DNA of 64,000 bases from Aphrophora alni (taxonomy: Eukaryota; Arthropoda; Insecta; Hemiptera; Aphrophoridae). The stretch lies in the NCBI GenBank assembly GCA_963513935.1, contig OY740777.1:14929092-14993091 (forward strand), written 5' to 3'. This document shows positions 25,770 through 39,537 of the stretch, one piece after another. The first letter of the stretch is position 1; every line of letters begins with the position of its first letter. The translations under genes and the position numbers were made by a program. Under the pieces are notes generated by a model. That model was not told the origin of the DNA. It saw only the letters and a list, made by a program, of their open reading frames with translations, and ran no database searches.

Positions 25770-26590
25770 GTACAACATGACTTATTTATTTTATGAGTAC
25801 GTCAAAATATAACATTATATTTTTAATATACTTTTTTAGTAAAATAACAAAAGTGAATATTTATTTGTTAAGACTTTAAAAACTTTCATCAATTTTAGAC
25901 AAAACGTAGCGCTTATGAGCCTAAAAACCTGGGGATTAACAATTAATTTATCTTAACTTTCCACAACAACTTTATATCATTTTGCTGATTTCTGTTTATA
26001 ATTGTTACTTTCGTACTTATAACTATGATAACGGGATGGCTGTGAACGGGTGGAAAATTTCGTTTTCTTAGGGTTTAATTGCAATAGGTACTAGTAACGA
26101 TATTAAAGTAAAAATAACTTAAAACCAAATTTCACAAAAAACAAACTATATTATTGACAGCTGTTGCGCCGTTAGACATCTACAGTTGTCACAAATAAAT
26201 TTGCTTTTATGTGAAATTTAATTTTACGTTATTTTTGTCTTAATATAGAATTTCCCCAAGTGTGTTTACACCTAATATCTATATTAAATATAATTATTGT
26301 ATTGTTTCTATTACCAAGGAAGCTAATTTAAACTTAAATGTCGTATAAAACAGGTTAAAGTCACTTCCAATTACAGTAAATATACTTTACAAGTAGTAGC
26401 AACAGTTGTAGATGGAAAAGGAGAGGTTCGGTGGAGGTGGAATTCTCAAAGGGTTGTTGAAAGTGTTTGTAGCAAAGAAGAATATGAAGATCAAATCTCT
26501 TTTATTTATATAAGAGCTGCTACAGGGGTTAATCTATAGGGGATGAAAAGATTTAAATTTTCCATAAACTTTATTTGCAAATAGTTTACT
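25770..26590. other. AT-rich DNA, no gene seen
   Basis: No supported gene. 26395-26520 is less AT-rich and purine-rich, but it has no long frame or splice-bounded exon that I can defend. Confidence 0.45.
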
Positions 26591-26598
26591 CTAACACG

Positions 26599-26711
26599 TA
26601 TATAATATATATATATATATATATATATTTAAATTTTATTATATTATATATTATAATATATTATATTATATTATATTATATTATATTATATTATATTATA
26701 TTATATTATAT

Positions 26712-26757
<46 letters not shown>
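26599..26757. repeat. (TA)n / (ATTAT)n / (TA)n compound microsatellite
   Basis: A TA run at 26599-26629, an AT-rich joint, a run of the pentamer TTATA at about 26639-26718, then a second TA run to 26757. The frame across it is repeat-encoded and not a gene. Confidence 0.95.
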
Positions 26758-26759
<2 letters not shown>

Positions 26760-26761
<2 letters not shown>

Positions 26762-27600
26762 TGCTTGTTCTTATGCGTATTGATACATATTACACACCCT
26801 GATTTCATTCATTGAAAACAATATAGGTCTACACTTAGAGTTCCTAGATAGTAACATATACATTTTAATTAGTACAGGCATATAAAATTATTTATCGCTT
26901 TAATTTCATGACGCAATAAAATAAATAATAATACTTAGAATAAAATATAGAATACAAAAATTAAAATAAAGAGAAAAAAAACTGTCTCTGCACTAAAAAT
27001 ACAAAAAAAAAACTCAAACTAAATAAATCTAAAATTTTCTAAGTACGTTTTTTCACGTTATTGTTTATAGACTAAAACATCTTGGTCACAATAACATTAA
27101 AAAAAAAAAGTAGTATAGTCAGTAATTGTAATGATAAGAAATTTCGTGAATCGAATATATTTAAAAAAAATGTATGTATATAATTATTTGTAATTTATTT
27201 CCATGTCATTAATGAAATAATAAAATTGAAAATTTGTGTTTCCAAGAAGTTATAAATATTTTCAACCAACCAAGAGATTAAAGTTAACTTGATTTGTAGG
27301 AAGTATTTGCAATTCTTGATTTTATTTAATAAGCGTGATAATTAAAGATAAGTATTTTGCGCCTGAGTAAAAATTAAGAATTGCAAAGCATTTCCATAAA
27401 TCAATTTAATTATAATGTATGCTAATACTGAAATATAAACAGATGATATGAGATATTATTTATATCAGTCAGAAATAACTAAACGGATATTTATAAAATA
27501 ATAAATAAATTTTACTGTTAACTTTTAGAAACTATATTTTTATGGAATTACTAAATGTTAACATAATGTGGAAAAATACAAAGCAACATTAAGTAACTTA
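26760..27600. other. AT-rich DNA, no gene seen
   Basis: No long frames, RNA genes or repeats are supported. Several A-runs of 8-11 bp occur. Confidence 0.5.
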
Positions 27601-27614
27601 ACTGTAGATGTTTT

Positions 27615-27720
27615 GGTTTAGTTATTGCAGCTCGTGCATCACTGAAGATGGTGACTTTTCGTTGAAACGCGTTTGAATAAATAAACGTACTATTTGTGTT
27701 TTAGTGTTATTCTATCAAGT
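27615..27720 (+). mobile_element. Short repeat related to the foldback arm, with hammerhead-like core
   Basis: 'atcactgaagatgg' and 'cgttgaaacgcgt.tga' match the arm of the foldback at 12459-12510. The core is CTGAAGA (27642-27648), a poorly paired stem II, GAA (27664-27666), the palindrome ACGCGT, T at the cleavage position, and TCA/TGA as a 3-bp stem I. Both core boxes are intact here, unlike in the foldback arms, but stem II is degraded. AATAAATAAA follows. Confidence 0.45.
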
Positions 27721-27829
27721 TTACCATGTCACAAGTCAAGTATTTATTTACTTATGTTTATATTTACTTTGTAAATTAGTATTTTTATTAGTGAAATATT
27801 AAAATTTGATTAACATTATTGTAAATCTT

Positions 27830-28190
27830 TTATGTTGTCAAGCAGTTATAAATATTTTGAACCAAAAGATTTTTTATATTAATAATTCATAATTATAAGT
27901 CTTCTCATAAACAATGATATTAATTACAAACTAAAAATGTATTTATTATGGTTATATGGAACAAATTAAATGGCTAACTTTATGTAGAAAAATACAATGT
28001 AAGATTTAATATAAAATTTGATGCACTGTGAAAATAATATTTCGCCTTCCTTTCAACCTTCTATTACATATGGAATCAAAACTTTTTAAAATAAGAAAAT
28101 ACAAATATTAGTTTAAATGTTGCAGACGATATACATAACTTTTTCTTTGGTTACGTTAAACATTTTATTAAACGTGTCTAGTTATGATAA
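27830..28190 (+). repeat. Segmental duplication block A, copy 2
   Basis: Partner of 1660-2170, with the same order of landmarks ('gttataaatattttgaacc', 'aaaagatt', 'gaaaataatatttcgcc', 'ataagaaaata', 'aaacgtgtctag'). It lies about 1 kb upstream of block C copy 2. Confidence 0.6.
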
Positions 28191-28199
28191 AATAGTTAT

Positions 28200-29125
28200 C
28201 TGAATAATTTACACCTTTATTAATTATTCTGGCATTAAAGTTATTTTTTAATGATGGATTATTCAAATTACTAATATGGTTTAATAGGATATTTGAAAAC
28301 TGTGTTTTGATTAAATTCAAAGGTTATTATAGAATTGAAAATATTAAAGATTCGACAATTCGAAGAGATGTTTATATGATTATGCCACTGTGTTTGCAAG
28401 TTGTATACACGATTTCTGGGTAACATTACTTACCAAGTTTACGAAATAAAGGGTAAGTTTAGTAATCGTCGAAATGTCTACCTTTGTTTTTTTTAGTGAT
28501 CTTCCAATTTCATGACGTCATGAAAATGAAAAAGTGATATTCGACTGCGGTCCGTCTTTCGTACTTGTTGTTACCGTCTGAACAAAAGTAAGTGGCAATA
28601 AAAATACATATAGGAACATCAATTTAATTAATAGAGGACTATAGTGTCCTCAATTAGAAATGGGTATAAATCGAATTAAAATTGTCATAATTACTATTAT
28701 TCTTAACAGTTTTATTTTCATACCACGTGTTTTATTCAACTTATAACTAATTTAGATAGAAATTATCAGACTATTATTTAAGTTGGCATGTAATGATATG
28801 AATCACACGTCTCTGCTACGATGATTATTGAAGTTATTGTCAAAAATGTAATTTTGAATCATGACCTCTTAAGAAAATGTGACATTTTTATAGTTACGGG
28901 CTTGGACACTGACACAATTCTAATGTATGATTGGTCGTGATGACCTTCAACTTGTTTTCCTTTACAGAAAATATAATTAAAAGTTATGAATTGTTATCGG
29001 CAGTTCAACGTTATAAATAAAACACTTCATTTATTATAACGTACCGTATACTGACACATAATAACATATTGATCGTTAGTTTTAATACATTATTAATGTA
29101 AAGCTGTAATAAGAGAAAACAATTT
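28200..29125. other. AT-rich DNA, no gene seen
   Basis: No supported gene. A cAMP-response-element-like palindrome 'tgacgtca' occurs at 28514-28521 and also near 2346 ('tgacgtca') in the DNA after block A copy 1. It may be a shared part of the duplication, but one 8-mer proves nothing about regulation. Confidence 0.4.
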
Positions 29126-29129
29126 AAAC

Positions 29130-32100
29130 AAAATTCCGTTTCCAAGGTTTCTAAAAGAACAGTTTTATTTTACAAGTTCTTGAAATTATGGGAGATACAT
29201 CTTGGCTTTAATTTTATTTGTTTTATATCTTTACGACATAATAAAAAGTAATGGGCGTTATTTATGGTGGGAAAGGGTTGGCGTGCTGTTATATGTTTGG
29301 GGAGAGTTTCTTGAACCTTGAAAAACGCTGAAATGCTGTAAACAATATTGTAAAAGTGTTATTAAGTTTTGGTTTTTATCATCTGTAAGAATTAAATGTC
29401 TTTTTTGTTTATATACAAAGCGTTTAAAAATTTTCTTGACAATGATTGGTTTAGGTTTACATGAATTAAAACAAATGTATTTGGAAATATCAAATCTGTT
29501 ATTTAGTAACTAGTACTTTCACAAGAAGGACTCAAAGTGTTGTCCTTCATTACACAACTTAAATTATTCCACTTGTTTTCATACACATTTTCAAGAGTCT
29601 TCTGTATTGTGTTTACTGTTTGATTATTGACTTTTGGGCCAATGCATATTTATTCTTTTGTTGGGTTTTTTGTACACCAAATATTTTTCTTTTTATTCCC
29701 CAAAATTTGCCATTGTTAAATTTGGATATATAAATAGAAATATTCTGTCTGATATGATAAATAATGAGAATTAATTATCGGTTAAATTGTATTGAGAATG
29801 TAATCTTCTTGCAGAACACAAGGCACAACATATCTAAGTGTTGGTCTCTTTTTGAGTTAATGTTCGGAAATTTGTTTAAACATCCCACACGATGTGGAAC
29901 GACAGAATGAAAACATTTCATTTAACTTTGGTTTCACAGTATTTGTGTTTACACCTCCAGCTAAAAACACTTAATTTAAAACAATTTAAAACGTATGTTC
30001 CTTAATGGATAACGTACTGACACAGTTACTATGTACACATGCATAGTTTTACTGCAGCATAGCAGAGAAGACAATCAATGACATGCCTAATAATAATGTA
30101 ATCACAGTATTTATGTATACATCTCCAGCTAAAAAAACTTAATTTAAAACAATTTAAAACGTATGTTCCTTAACGGATAACGTACTGACACAGTTACTAT
30201 GGACACTTGCACAGTTTTACTACTGCATAGCAGAGAGGACAATCAAGACATGCCTATTAATAATGTAATCACAGTATTTGTGTTTACATCTCCAGCTAAA
30301 AACACTTAATTTAAAACAATTTAAAACTTATGTTCCTTAATGTATAACGTACTGACACAGTTACTATGGACACTTGCATAGTTTTACTACTGTATAGCAG
30401 AGAGGACAATCAATGACATGCCTAATAATAAAGTAATCACAGTATTTGTGTTTACACCGCCAGCTAAAGACACTTAATTTAAAACAATTTAAAACTTATG
30501 TTCCTTAATGTATAACGTACTGACACAGTTACTATGGACACTTGCATAGTTTTACTACTGTATAGCAGAGAGGACAATCAATGACATGCCTAATAATAAA
30601 GTAATCACAGTATTTGTGTTTACACCGCCAGCTAAAGACACTTAATTTAAAACAATTTAAAACGTATGTTCCTTAATGTATAACGTACTGACACAGTTAC
30701 TATGGACACTTGCATAGTTTTACTACTGCATAGCAGAGAGGACAATCAATGACATGCCTAATAATAATGTAATCACAGTATTTGTGTTTACACCGCCAGC
30801 TAAAAACACTTAATTTAAAACAATTTAAAACTTATGTTCCTTAATGTATAACGTACTGACACAGTTACTATGGACACTTGCATAGTTTTACTACTGTATA
30901 GCAGAGAGGACAATCAATGACATGCCTAATAATAAAGTAATCACAGTATTTGTGTTTACACCGCCAGCTAAAGACACTTAATTTAAAACAATTTAAAACT
31001 TATGTTCCTTAATGTATAACGTACTGACACAGTTACTATGGACACTTGCATAGTTTTACTACTGTATAGCAGAGAGGACAATCAATGACATGCCTAATAA
31101 TAAAGTAATCACAGTATTTGTGTTTACACCGCCAGCTAAAGACACTTAATTTAAAACAATTTAAAACGTATGTTCCTTAATGTATAACGTACTGACACAG
31201 TTACTATGGACACTTGCATAGTTTTACTACTGCATAGCAGAGAGGACAATCAATGACATGCCTAATAATAATGTAATCACAGTATTTGTGTTTACACCGC
31301 CAGCTAAAGACACTTAATTTAAAACAATTTAAAACTTATGTTCCTTAATGTATAACGTACGGACACAGTTACTATGGACACTTGCATAGTTTTACTACTG
31401 TATAGCAGAGAGGACAATCAATGACATGCCTAATAATAAAGTAATCACAGTATTTGTGTTTACACCGCCAGCTAAAGACACTTAATTTAAAACAATTTAA
31501 AACTTATGTTCCTTAATGTATAACGTACTGACACAGTTACTATGGACACTTGCATAGTTTTACTACTGTATAGCAGAGAGGACAATCAATGACATGCCTA
31601 ATAATAATGTAATCACAGTATTTGTGTTTACATCTCCAGCTAAAAACACTAAATTTAAAATAATTTAAAACGTATGTTCCTTAATGGATAATGTACTGAC
31701 ACAGTTACTATGGACACTTGCATAGTTTTACTACTGTATAGCAGAGAGGACAATCAATGACATGCCTAATAATAAAGTAATCACAGTATTTGTGTTTACA
31801 CCGCCAGCTAAAGACACTTAATTTAAAACAATTTAAAACTTATGTTCCTTAATGTATAACGTACTGACACAGTTACTATGGACACTTGCATAGTTTTACT
31901 ACTGTATAGCAGAGAGGACAATCAATGACATGCCTAATAATAATGTAATCACAGTATTTGTGTTTACATCTCCAGCTAAAAACACTAAATTTAAAATAAT
32001 TTAAAACGTATGTTCCTTAATGGATAATGTACTGACACAGTTACTATGGACACTTGCATCGTTTTACTACTGTATAGCAGAGAGGACAATCAATGACATG

Positions 32101-33150
32101 CCTAATAATAAAGTAATCACAGTATTTGTGTTTACACCGCCAGCTAAAGACACTTAATTTAAAACAATTTAAAACTTATGTTCCTTAATGTATAACGTAC
32201 TGACACAGTTACTATGGACACTTGCATAGTTTTACTACTGTATAGCAGAGAGGACAATCAATGACATGCCTAATAATAATGTAATCACAGTATTTGTGTT
32301 TACATCTCCAGCTAAAAACACTAAATTTAAAATAATTTAAAACGTATGTTCCTTAATGGATAATGTACTGACACAGTTACTATGGACACTTGCATCGTTT
32401 TACTGCTGCATAGCAGAGAGGACGATCAATGACATGCCTAATAATAATGTAATCACAGTATTTATGTTTACACTGCCAGCTAAAGACACTTAATTTAAAA
32501 CAATTTAAAACTTATGTTCCTTAATGTATAACGTACTGACACAGTTACTATGGACACTTGCATAGTTTTACTACTGTATAGCAGAGAGGACAATCAATGA
32601 CATGCCTAATAATAATGTAATCACAGTATTTGTGTTTACATCTCCAGCTAAAAACACTAAATTTAAAATAATTTAAAACGTATGTCCCTAATGGATAATG
32701 TACTGACACAGTTACTATGGACACTTGCATAGTTTTACTGCTGCATAGCAGAGAGGACGATCAATGACATGCCTAATAATAATGTAATCACAGTATTTGT
32801 GTTTACACTGCCAGCTAAAGACACTTAATTTAAAACAATTTAAAACTTATGTTCCTTAATGTATAACGTACTGACACAGTTACTATGGACACTTGCATAG
32901 TTTTACTACTGTATAGCAGAGAGGACAATCAATGACATGCCTAATAATAATGTAATCACAGTATTTGTGTATACATCTCCAGCTAAAAACACTTATTTTA
33001 ATCACAGTTTGTTTCTATATATCTCGAGATTGTAACAATTTCTATACCAAAAAAAAGTTACTAAAAGGATAACGTTATGGCACAGTGAATATATACACTG
33101 GATCGTATTATACTTCTGTATAGCAGAGAAGACCATCAATTAAATGCTCA
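29130..33150 (+). repeat. Segmental duplication block C, copy 2, expanded by a satellite
   Basis: The first kilobase (29130-30100) aligns with 18960-19945. The terminal unit, present once in copy 1, is here multiplied into the array at 29933-33000, and a last degenerate unit lies at 33000-33150 ('aggataacgttatggcacag', 'ctgtatagcagagaagac'). Confidence 0.8.
29933..33000 (+). repeat. 168-bp satellite array, about 19 units
   Basis: The motif 'atcacagtatttgtg' starts units at 29933, 30101, 30268, 30436, 30604 and then every 168 bp to 32620, 32787 and 32955. Only two intervals are 167 bp. Variant sites (ccgcc/tctcc, aaagac/aaaaac, cttatg/cgtatg, ctgtatagc/ctgcatagc, aataaag/aataatg, tgtataac/tggataat) show a three-unit pattern in about 30436-31612 and an alternating two-unit pattern in about 31612-32955. 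No frame stays open through the units. It is a local satellite of roughly nucleosomal repeat length. Confidence 0.97.
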
Positions 33151-33159
33151 ATAATAAAG

Positions 33160-33845
33160 AATTCAGATTAATGTGGAGAGATAATATTGAATGAGATAAC
33201 CTTGGTAGCTTTTAAAAATTTGTTATAGACGAAACACGATTTTAAAAATTGTTAATTGAGATAATAATAATTGTAGATTTTCTTTTTCATTGATAATTTT
33301 ATGTTATTTGTTTTAATTTATGTATGTGTGTTATATCAAACATATACACATATACATTTTATGTTCTTACACGAAATATCATTTTTACGTTAATAATTAT
33401 GTCATATGTACTGAATTTAATAATTTTGTTGAACATGTTAAATATTTTAAGAAACCTGCACGAAACCCGTCAAAGTGCACGGATTTGAGATATGTGGGTG
33501 TAAAATGACTATTTTATTCATGTTTGCCCAATTTATTTGCTATAAAATGTGCAATTAGGTTTCTGCACAACATGTAAAGTTAAAATTACAAGAAATAGAC
33601 AATTTGTGGTTTACAAAAATATGTTCTGTCATGTTCGTGTCATTAGTTCAAACTACATCTTGTAAATATTGAAAAACATTTAAAATTAAATTCTAATTAA
33701 TTAATGTCATAGAGTAAACACTATATAAGAGATTTCAACAAATATAACTGAACAAATAAAAGAGAGACGGAATTTTAAGCAAAAACGTTATGAAATAATT
33801 TCTCTACCAACGGTTTGTCAAAATAAAAGTGTATAGTTTTCAAAA
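33160..33845. other. AT-rich DNA, no gene seen
   Basis: No supported gene. The frame at 33320-33508 is Y/I/K-rich and unrecognised. Confidence 0.5.
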
Positions 33846-33849
33846 TTAC

Positions 33850-34560
33850 CATAGTTTTAGCAGGAAATTCATGAATCATTTAAATTGATTAAGTGAGGCT
33901 CTCAGATGTCCCTTAAAAACAGTACTTAATTCTAAATATTTGACTTAAGGTACAATATTGTAAAAACATCTGAATTATATGTAATAAAATATGGGAATGA
34001 GCAATAAAGTTCTCTAGTTTAAATATACTATTATAACTATGTGTACATAACCATCTGCGAGTTGAATATATAGATCACACATATAGCTATCATTTTACGA
34101 ATTATATAGTCATGTCTATATTTAATCATCATTATATTAAATCGACACAAAACACATACATTTTGTAGTTAATAAACGATTTCAGACAGAACTGCCTTTT
34201 GAATTGGTTGGATGAATTCTTTCCAAATATAAAATAGTTTCCTTAAATAAAATTAAAGCACATTTACACGTTTCTAGTAGCTTACCATAGTTATGATTTA
34301 TTACACAACCTCTTCCACATGGCGAACCACAAAACAAACTTAAAAGTTTACCTAATTTCTAAAGTTTTATTATCTTCTCATACTTTACACTTATGTTGAG
34401 TTACTATGTTGAGTTACTTTATCATTTAAGATTGATTACGATAAACTTTATACGACTCAGAAACATGTGAAAGTGAAAACATAAATTTCTCAGGTTATTT
34501 TGTAATCAGATTGAAGACTGCAATGTAAATAAACCTTTGGCTGTGTGAAAACATAGAAAT
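33850..34560 (+). repeat. Diverged extra copy of the start of block D
   Basis: Landmarks 'ctcagatgtc.ct.aaaa' and 'tatgatttattac' ... 'aaagttttattatc' ... 'actttacactta' are shared with 3040-3545. Together with 3000-3700, 20630 and 36560 this makes four copies of the same start region. Confidence 0.4.
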
Positions 34561-34569
34561 AATCTTCAT

Positions 34570-36550
34570 CGTAAAGTGGCATTATTTGAAGCGATTATTC
34601 AATCATTGTTTTTTATTTATAAAACTAAAAGCAAAATTTAGTTTTGCTTTTCTAACTATATTCAGAAAAGCTATGTATAAATATGAACTTTAATATGGTC
34701 TTTAAAACTGGTTAAAAATAGTGAGGGTTTCTCTTTAAACCGCTGATTTATAACTAAATGGTGAATGTAAAAACGGATGCAATGTGTTATCTTAATTTTG
34801 ATTTAAAATAGTACTTCAAGGTTATTATTTCATATTTGAACTATGCAAACATAAATTAAAATAGTACATTTGCTAAATTAGTTTTAAAATTTAAAAATCT
34901 ATTAAAATCAAAGCTTAGGAATATCAACATTTTAAACTTTTTTTAACGTCTTGAAGTTATATTTACGCCACAAAAGACAATATTTCAGTATTAATTTCTG
35001 GATAATTCTGTGGTTAAAATCAATTAAATGGCTAAGGTAAAACAGAATTTCTTATAATTTTTGATATATTTGAAATAAAACAAAAAAAAAATCAATAAAG
35101 TAATTTTCTCAAATTGGTTATCAAATATATATAGTCTTCGCATGTATTATGTTAGTTTCTTTATTGTGTCAACAAACAATTATTTAACAGAACAATTTAA
35201 TTTTAATATTTTATATTTTTAGTGAATCATTTAAATACTATTATTATTTAAATACTCTTGACAAGGTTGAAATTAACGTCTATAACATTTAAAACAAAGA
35301 CAAGAGATACAAAAATGAAATAATGTAGTTAGCATTAACATAGAATTAAATGTTCGTTTTTCTTTGTCTATTTATATAAATGTCATAATAAGTGACACGA
35401 CGTACGTTTTAACAATTTATGAATTGAACACATAGAACGTAAGGTTAAAATAATATTTCTTTATATATATAGTTGAATGTTATATATATAGTTGAATTGC
35501 ATTTGAAATAAATAGTTGAAAAAACCAGACATTTACAGTTCTCGAAGAGAAAATAAAGTGACATAATATTATTAAATGTTTACATCCAAAGATTTTTATT
35601 AAGTTGATGCACAAATTACGTTGTGGCTTTTTTCTCTAGAGATTAAGAAACAAAACAACATTCTACAAACTAGACATTTTTTGGATAATTAATATCTGAC
35701 CATATGATAAAACAGTTAAAATTTTAACTGCTTTACATTTATATAATCTGTTTAGTTTCTAACTATTTTTATACATACGTTTGTTCTTTTGTGTAATCGG
35801 TTTAAAACTATGACAAAAAACAACAAAGTATTTTCGTATTAAAAAAAATTGTAAAAAACCAACTCCCAAGTTAGTTTCTCAATTGTCCTATTAAAAAGTT
35901 AACATGCAAATATAACACCAAGAAAACGAATTTATAGACATATATATCTTTTAAAGCGATTCAAGATTTTGCCTTTACCATGTCATAAGTGTACACAAAC
36001 CAATCAAATATCCAAGAAACCAAATATGCACTGTGAACATACAATTAATTATCCAACACTATTGCACCCATACGATACCCCAACAAAATTACTGAGATCG
36101 GTCTAAAGAACTGTAAGGACTGTCAACAATGTGCCACCAACACTTTAACAAATGTCAATTTGGGTTCCACTCAGTTATTTGACAATATTAAAATATGAAC
36201 GATAATTATAAAATGTTATATTTAAAAAAAAAAAGCAAAAACGGAGTTAGTGATTCTCATCAATACCTCAGATGCATGATAATACTGCAAATACGATTTA
36301 GAGAAAAAATAGCAAAATGTTTTAATATTATTCCTTAGTTAATTTTTTCTGACTAGGTTTAAATTTACGCAGACAAATTATATTTCGATACTACGTTATT
36401 AAACAATCAGGAGACCCCCTATAAAATATCTGAAATCATAAAATGTAAACGGGGTTATCACAATAATTTTACTTAATCTCATGTTAATGTTTTTTTCTAA
36501 AATAAAACTTTATCTAATTTTCAAAATTACCGATGTTTTAACAGCAAATT
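34570..36550. other. AT-rich DNA, no gene seen
   Basis: About 2 kb without supported genes. A short direct duplication 'tatatatatagttgaat' occurs at about 35463 and 35480. 35990-36180 is less AT-rich but has no long frame. Confidence 0.5.
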
Positions 36551-38569
36551 TATGATGGTATGATGATGATCACTAGAGACATCATAAATAATGAACTGTT
36601 TTTTACAATGTCTAAAATAACGTACATAATTTTACACTTTGCACTAATTAAACGTATTAAAACGTTGTATAATTAATAATAGGATCAGAAATTTATATCA
36701 TTAATAATGTAATGAAAAAAATATCTGAAAACTATATTCCTGATAACATATTAAAACACTCAATTTTAAAGTAATTTATGAAATAATGTAAAATCTATAA
36801 TTTATAGTCGTACATTTTTTAAATATACCAAACACGACTTAAATAAATCTATATATTATTATCCTCTCAAATTTCATTCAAATCGATTGGTTTTTTAAGA
36901 CCTATTCCCTTTAAAATAATTACTGATTTTATTAGTAATTTATAAAGTAAATTATTTTATACTTTGGTTTGTATAAAGTATGAATCCATATCTAAAAAGT
37001 ATTTAAACAAAACTTCACCTTATTTGCTGTATAATTTGTAGTTAGAGGGGAACATTTTAAATTAGGGTTTCCATTAGGCTAAACGTTTTCACAGACTATA
37101 ATAACGTAAATGTAAATGCATTTTAATTAGAGGCTGTTTTTTAAAACAAACTGTCAATAGCAAGAAGTGATGTGAGAGGGTATTTCATTGCCTCAATCAA
37201 TTAGGGTAACTGTTGAGGTATAAAGCCACAGATATTATAGTTTATGTGACAGCGAGAAATATAAACCATAATGATAAAGAGATCAATTTTCGGAGGATAG
37301 GATGATATTTTTCTAGACGAGAGGTGGACTAAAGGAAGTATTTTATGATAAATCCTTTACGTATTTTGTGATAATTTAAGAAATTAACTGCATGAATAAA
37401 TTATTAATAATATTATTTAAATGTTATAGAGAAATATTTTGTTAATTCATTAAAAATAAAATAACTTTCGATGAGAAAATACTAAACTTTACATTTAAAA
37501 TTTACTAAAATTTACAATACATCTTTCTTTTATGAAATGATTTTAAGATTTTTAAAATCTATATAATGGCAATTTTTCGTTATTTTTACAATGCGATATT
37601 GTTTTGATAGTATTTTTTTAACATATGACAAGGGAGATTAAAAAAAAAAATCAAATTCACAACTTCAAACAATTTTAACTCATCTAATTTGAATGGACAG
37701 AGAGTAACAGGATTTAAAAAAAAAATCTGCCCATAGATTTGTTATTGAAATAGATTGAAACCTGTTTATTTATTGAATAAAAGAATAAATTATAATAATA
37801 ACCCAATACAATATTTCTACTGCTGTACACTCAGGCAATACAAAATTTCAAACGAAAAAAATTCTTGCATCAAGAATTTCTGTTATTTGTAATATTATGT
37901 TAACAATGAACCAATATCTTTTTATGCCAGAAGTTTCCTTAGAAAAAAGAATATATAATATTACACCAAATAATAATCCAATCACCAAAATTTAAAAATA
38001 TTTAACTAAAAAAAAAAAATCGTGTATTAGGAAACAAAATGCATTTTGGTATATAGTTATGCAAGATATAGTTTTAGTAGAATAGTAACAACTGACAAAT
38101 CTTGAAAAAACAACACTCACACCCATTTGTCTTATGTCTCACTATGACCAAGTTTTTCTTAGCTAATATTTCCTTACATAATTTCTAAAATATACGCCAA
38201 GGTTTATAGATTAATTTAAACAATGATTATAGTTTAATTGACTGCAATCATCATTTCAGTTTAATAAATCTACGTAAGTGAACAGTAAAGTAACACTCAA
38301 TAACACATAAAGTAGTAAAAATCCAAATCTCCATTTGTACACGCAGAATTAAACTATTGCCAATGGCAACATAATTAAAATAATGAATAACTTACTCTTT
38401 AAAAAGGATTCAAAAGTCCTGCATGTACCCAAATCAAGGAGCTTTGTAAATTTTCGTTAAAAACTGTAAGCAACTTTTTAGTTTCGCTGCAAACAGGTTT
38501 AGAGATAAGTATATACATTTAAATTTTTTTTTCCAAAAATCTTGTTTACTCATTCGAATAAATCAATGT

Positions 38570-38788
38570 TTTATACTATTATGGGTACTAAATAAACTTA
38601 CGTCAGACAAAACGTATGTGTGTTTCGTTTTTTCTTGTATTTAATACTATAAAAAGAATGTGTTGCACTACAATCTTTAAACCAAACTTGTTTATTACTA
38701 CAAAATATTGAATGTACGTGGACGTGTTAAAAGAGACATTAAATATAGGAGGAATATCGAGTGATCACAGAGTAACACGTTAGATCGT

Positions 38789-38838
<50 letters not shown>

Positions 38839-38900
38839 CAATCTTAAAACATTGCTTTTGTATTTATGCATTATATTTAAAATTATTTGTAGATGAAAAC
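38570..38900 (+). repeat. Local duplicate, copy 1, with poly-A tract
   Basis: It matches 40320-40620: 'ctaaataaactta', 'cagacaaaac.tat.tgtgt', 'tatttaatactataaaaag', 'aaaatattgaatgt', 'agagacattaaata', 'tcgagtgat', then an A-run, 'acattgcttttgtatt/acattcctttgtatt' and 'gtagatgaaa'. The A-run is 45 bp here and 9 bp in the other copy. Confidence 0.85.
38793..38837. repeat. Poly-A tract, 45 bp
   Basis: An uninterrupted run of A inside the local duplicate. The paralogous site near 40543 has 9 A, so the tract is a slippage expansion rather than a retroposon tail. Confidence 0.97.
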
Positions 38901-39420
38901 TGTAGAGGTAATTTTAAAAGAAAACTTGAAAATTGAACTAAATGTACAACCAAAACTTTTTTTACAAATACTCAAATGTGTCATAGTGATCATATGTAGT
39001 TACCAATTTGCAATTTTAACTTTACAATTAATCATAGCCTAGAATCTGCATCTTGGAAAGCGGTAAAGTTTTGCTTGCGTCCTTGCCTATTTATTTTAGA
39101 TCACTTACCCCTGCCCCATAGGGTACCCACATTAGATAGGGTAATTTAATTCCGAACTTATTACTGATTTTAAACTAATTACTAAATATTTACTCACACA
39201 ATACTATCTCTAATTATGAAAAGAGTGGAAATTTGGCATTACCCATTCACAACCTTGTCTTTAAATAACTAAATCAGCGGTAAAACCCAGAATGCCATGG
39301 CTCCAATTAAATAATTAACCATTGTGAAATTTATAATTATTAATTTCAACTTAAATAAATATAACTGTCAACATACCACTATTCTTTATCTGTACGGACG
39401 GATCACTTCTCCTTTTGTAG

Positions 39421-39537
39421 CGTGGTCTGCTCAAAATAGCTGGGAAACAAGTTCCGATCAACTGTTTCCTACAATAAACCAAAACGGACCCCCTCAAGTA
39501 TCCCCTCCGGTTGAAATAACACCGTCACATATGATGG
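39421..39537 (+). CDS. Possible internal exon, product unrecognised
   Basis: A 117-bp stretch preceded by a good acceptor ('tctccttttgtag') and followed by a weaker donor ('g|gtacac'). It stays open in one frame and encodes a hydrophilic S/P/Q/T-rich peptide ('SWETSSDQLFPTINQ', then 'PPVEITPSHMM'). Codons are noticeably richer in G and C than the surrounding DNA, and the peptide lacks the F/I/Y/N/K bias of chance frames here. Such composition is common in linkers of regulatory proteins, but no domain is seen. It lies in the part of block D copy 2 that is missing from copy 1. Chance cannot be excluded. Confidence 0.3.

Noticed and set aside
26575..26760. Plus-strand frame of I and Y residues
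   Set aside because: It is encoded by the TA and TTATA microsatellites.
32548..32730. Cysteine-rich minus-strand frame inside the satellite
   Set aside because: Other satellite units break the frame, so it is a chance opening within repeat DNA.
29933..33000. Possible CRISPR-like array
   Set aside because: The whole 168-bp unit is repeated with no variable spacers, and the window is eukaryotic.
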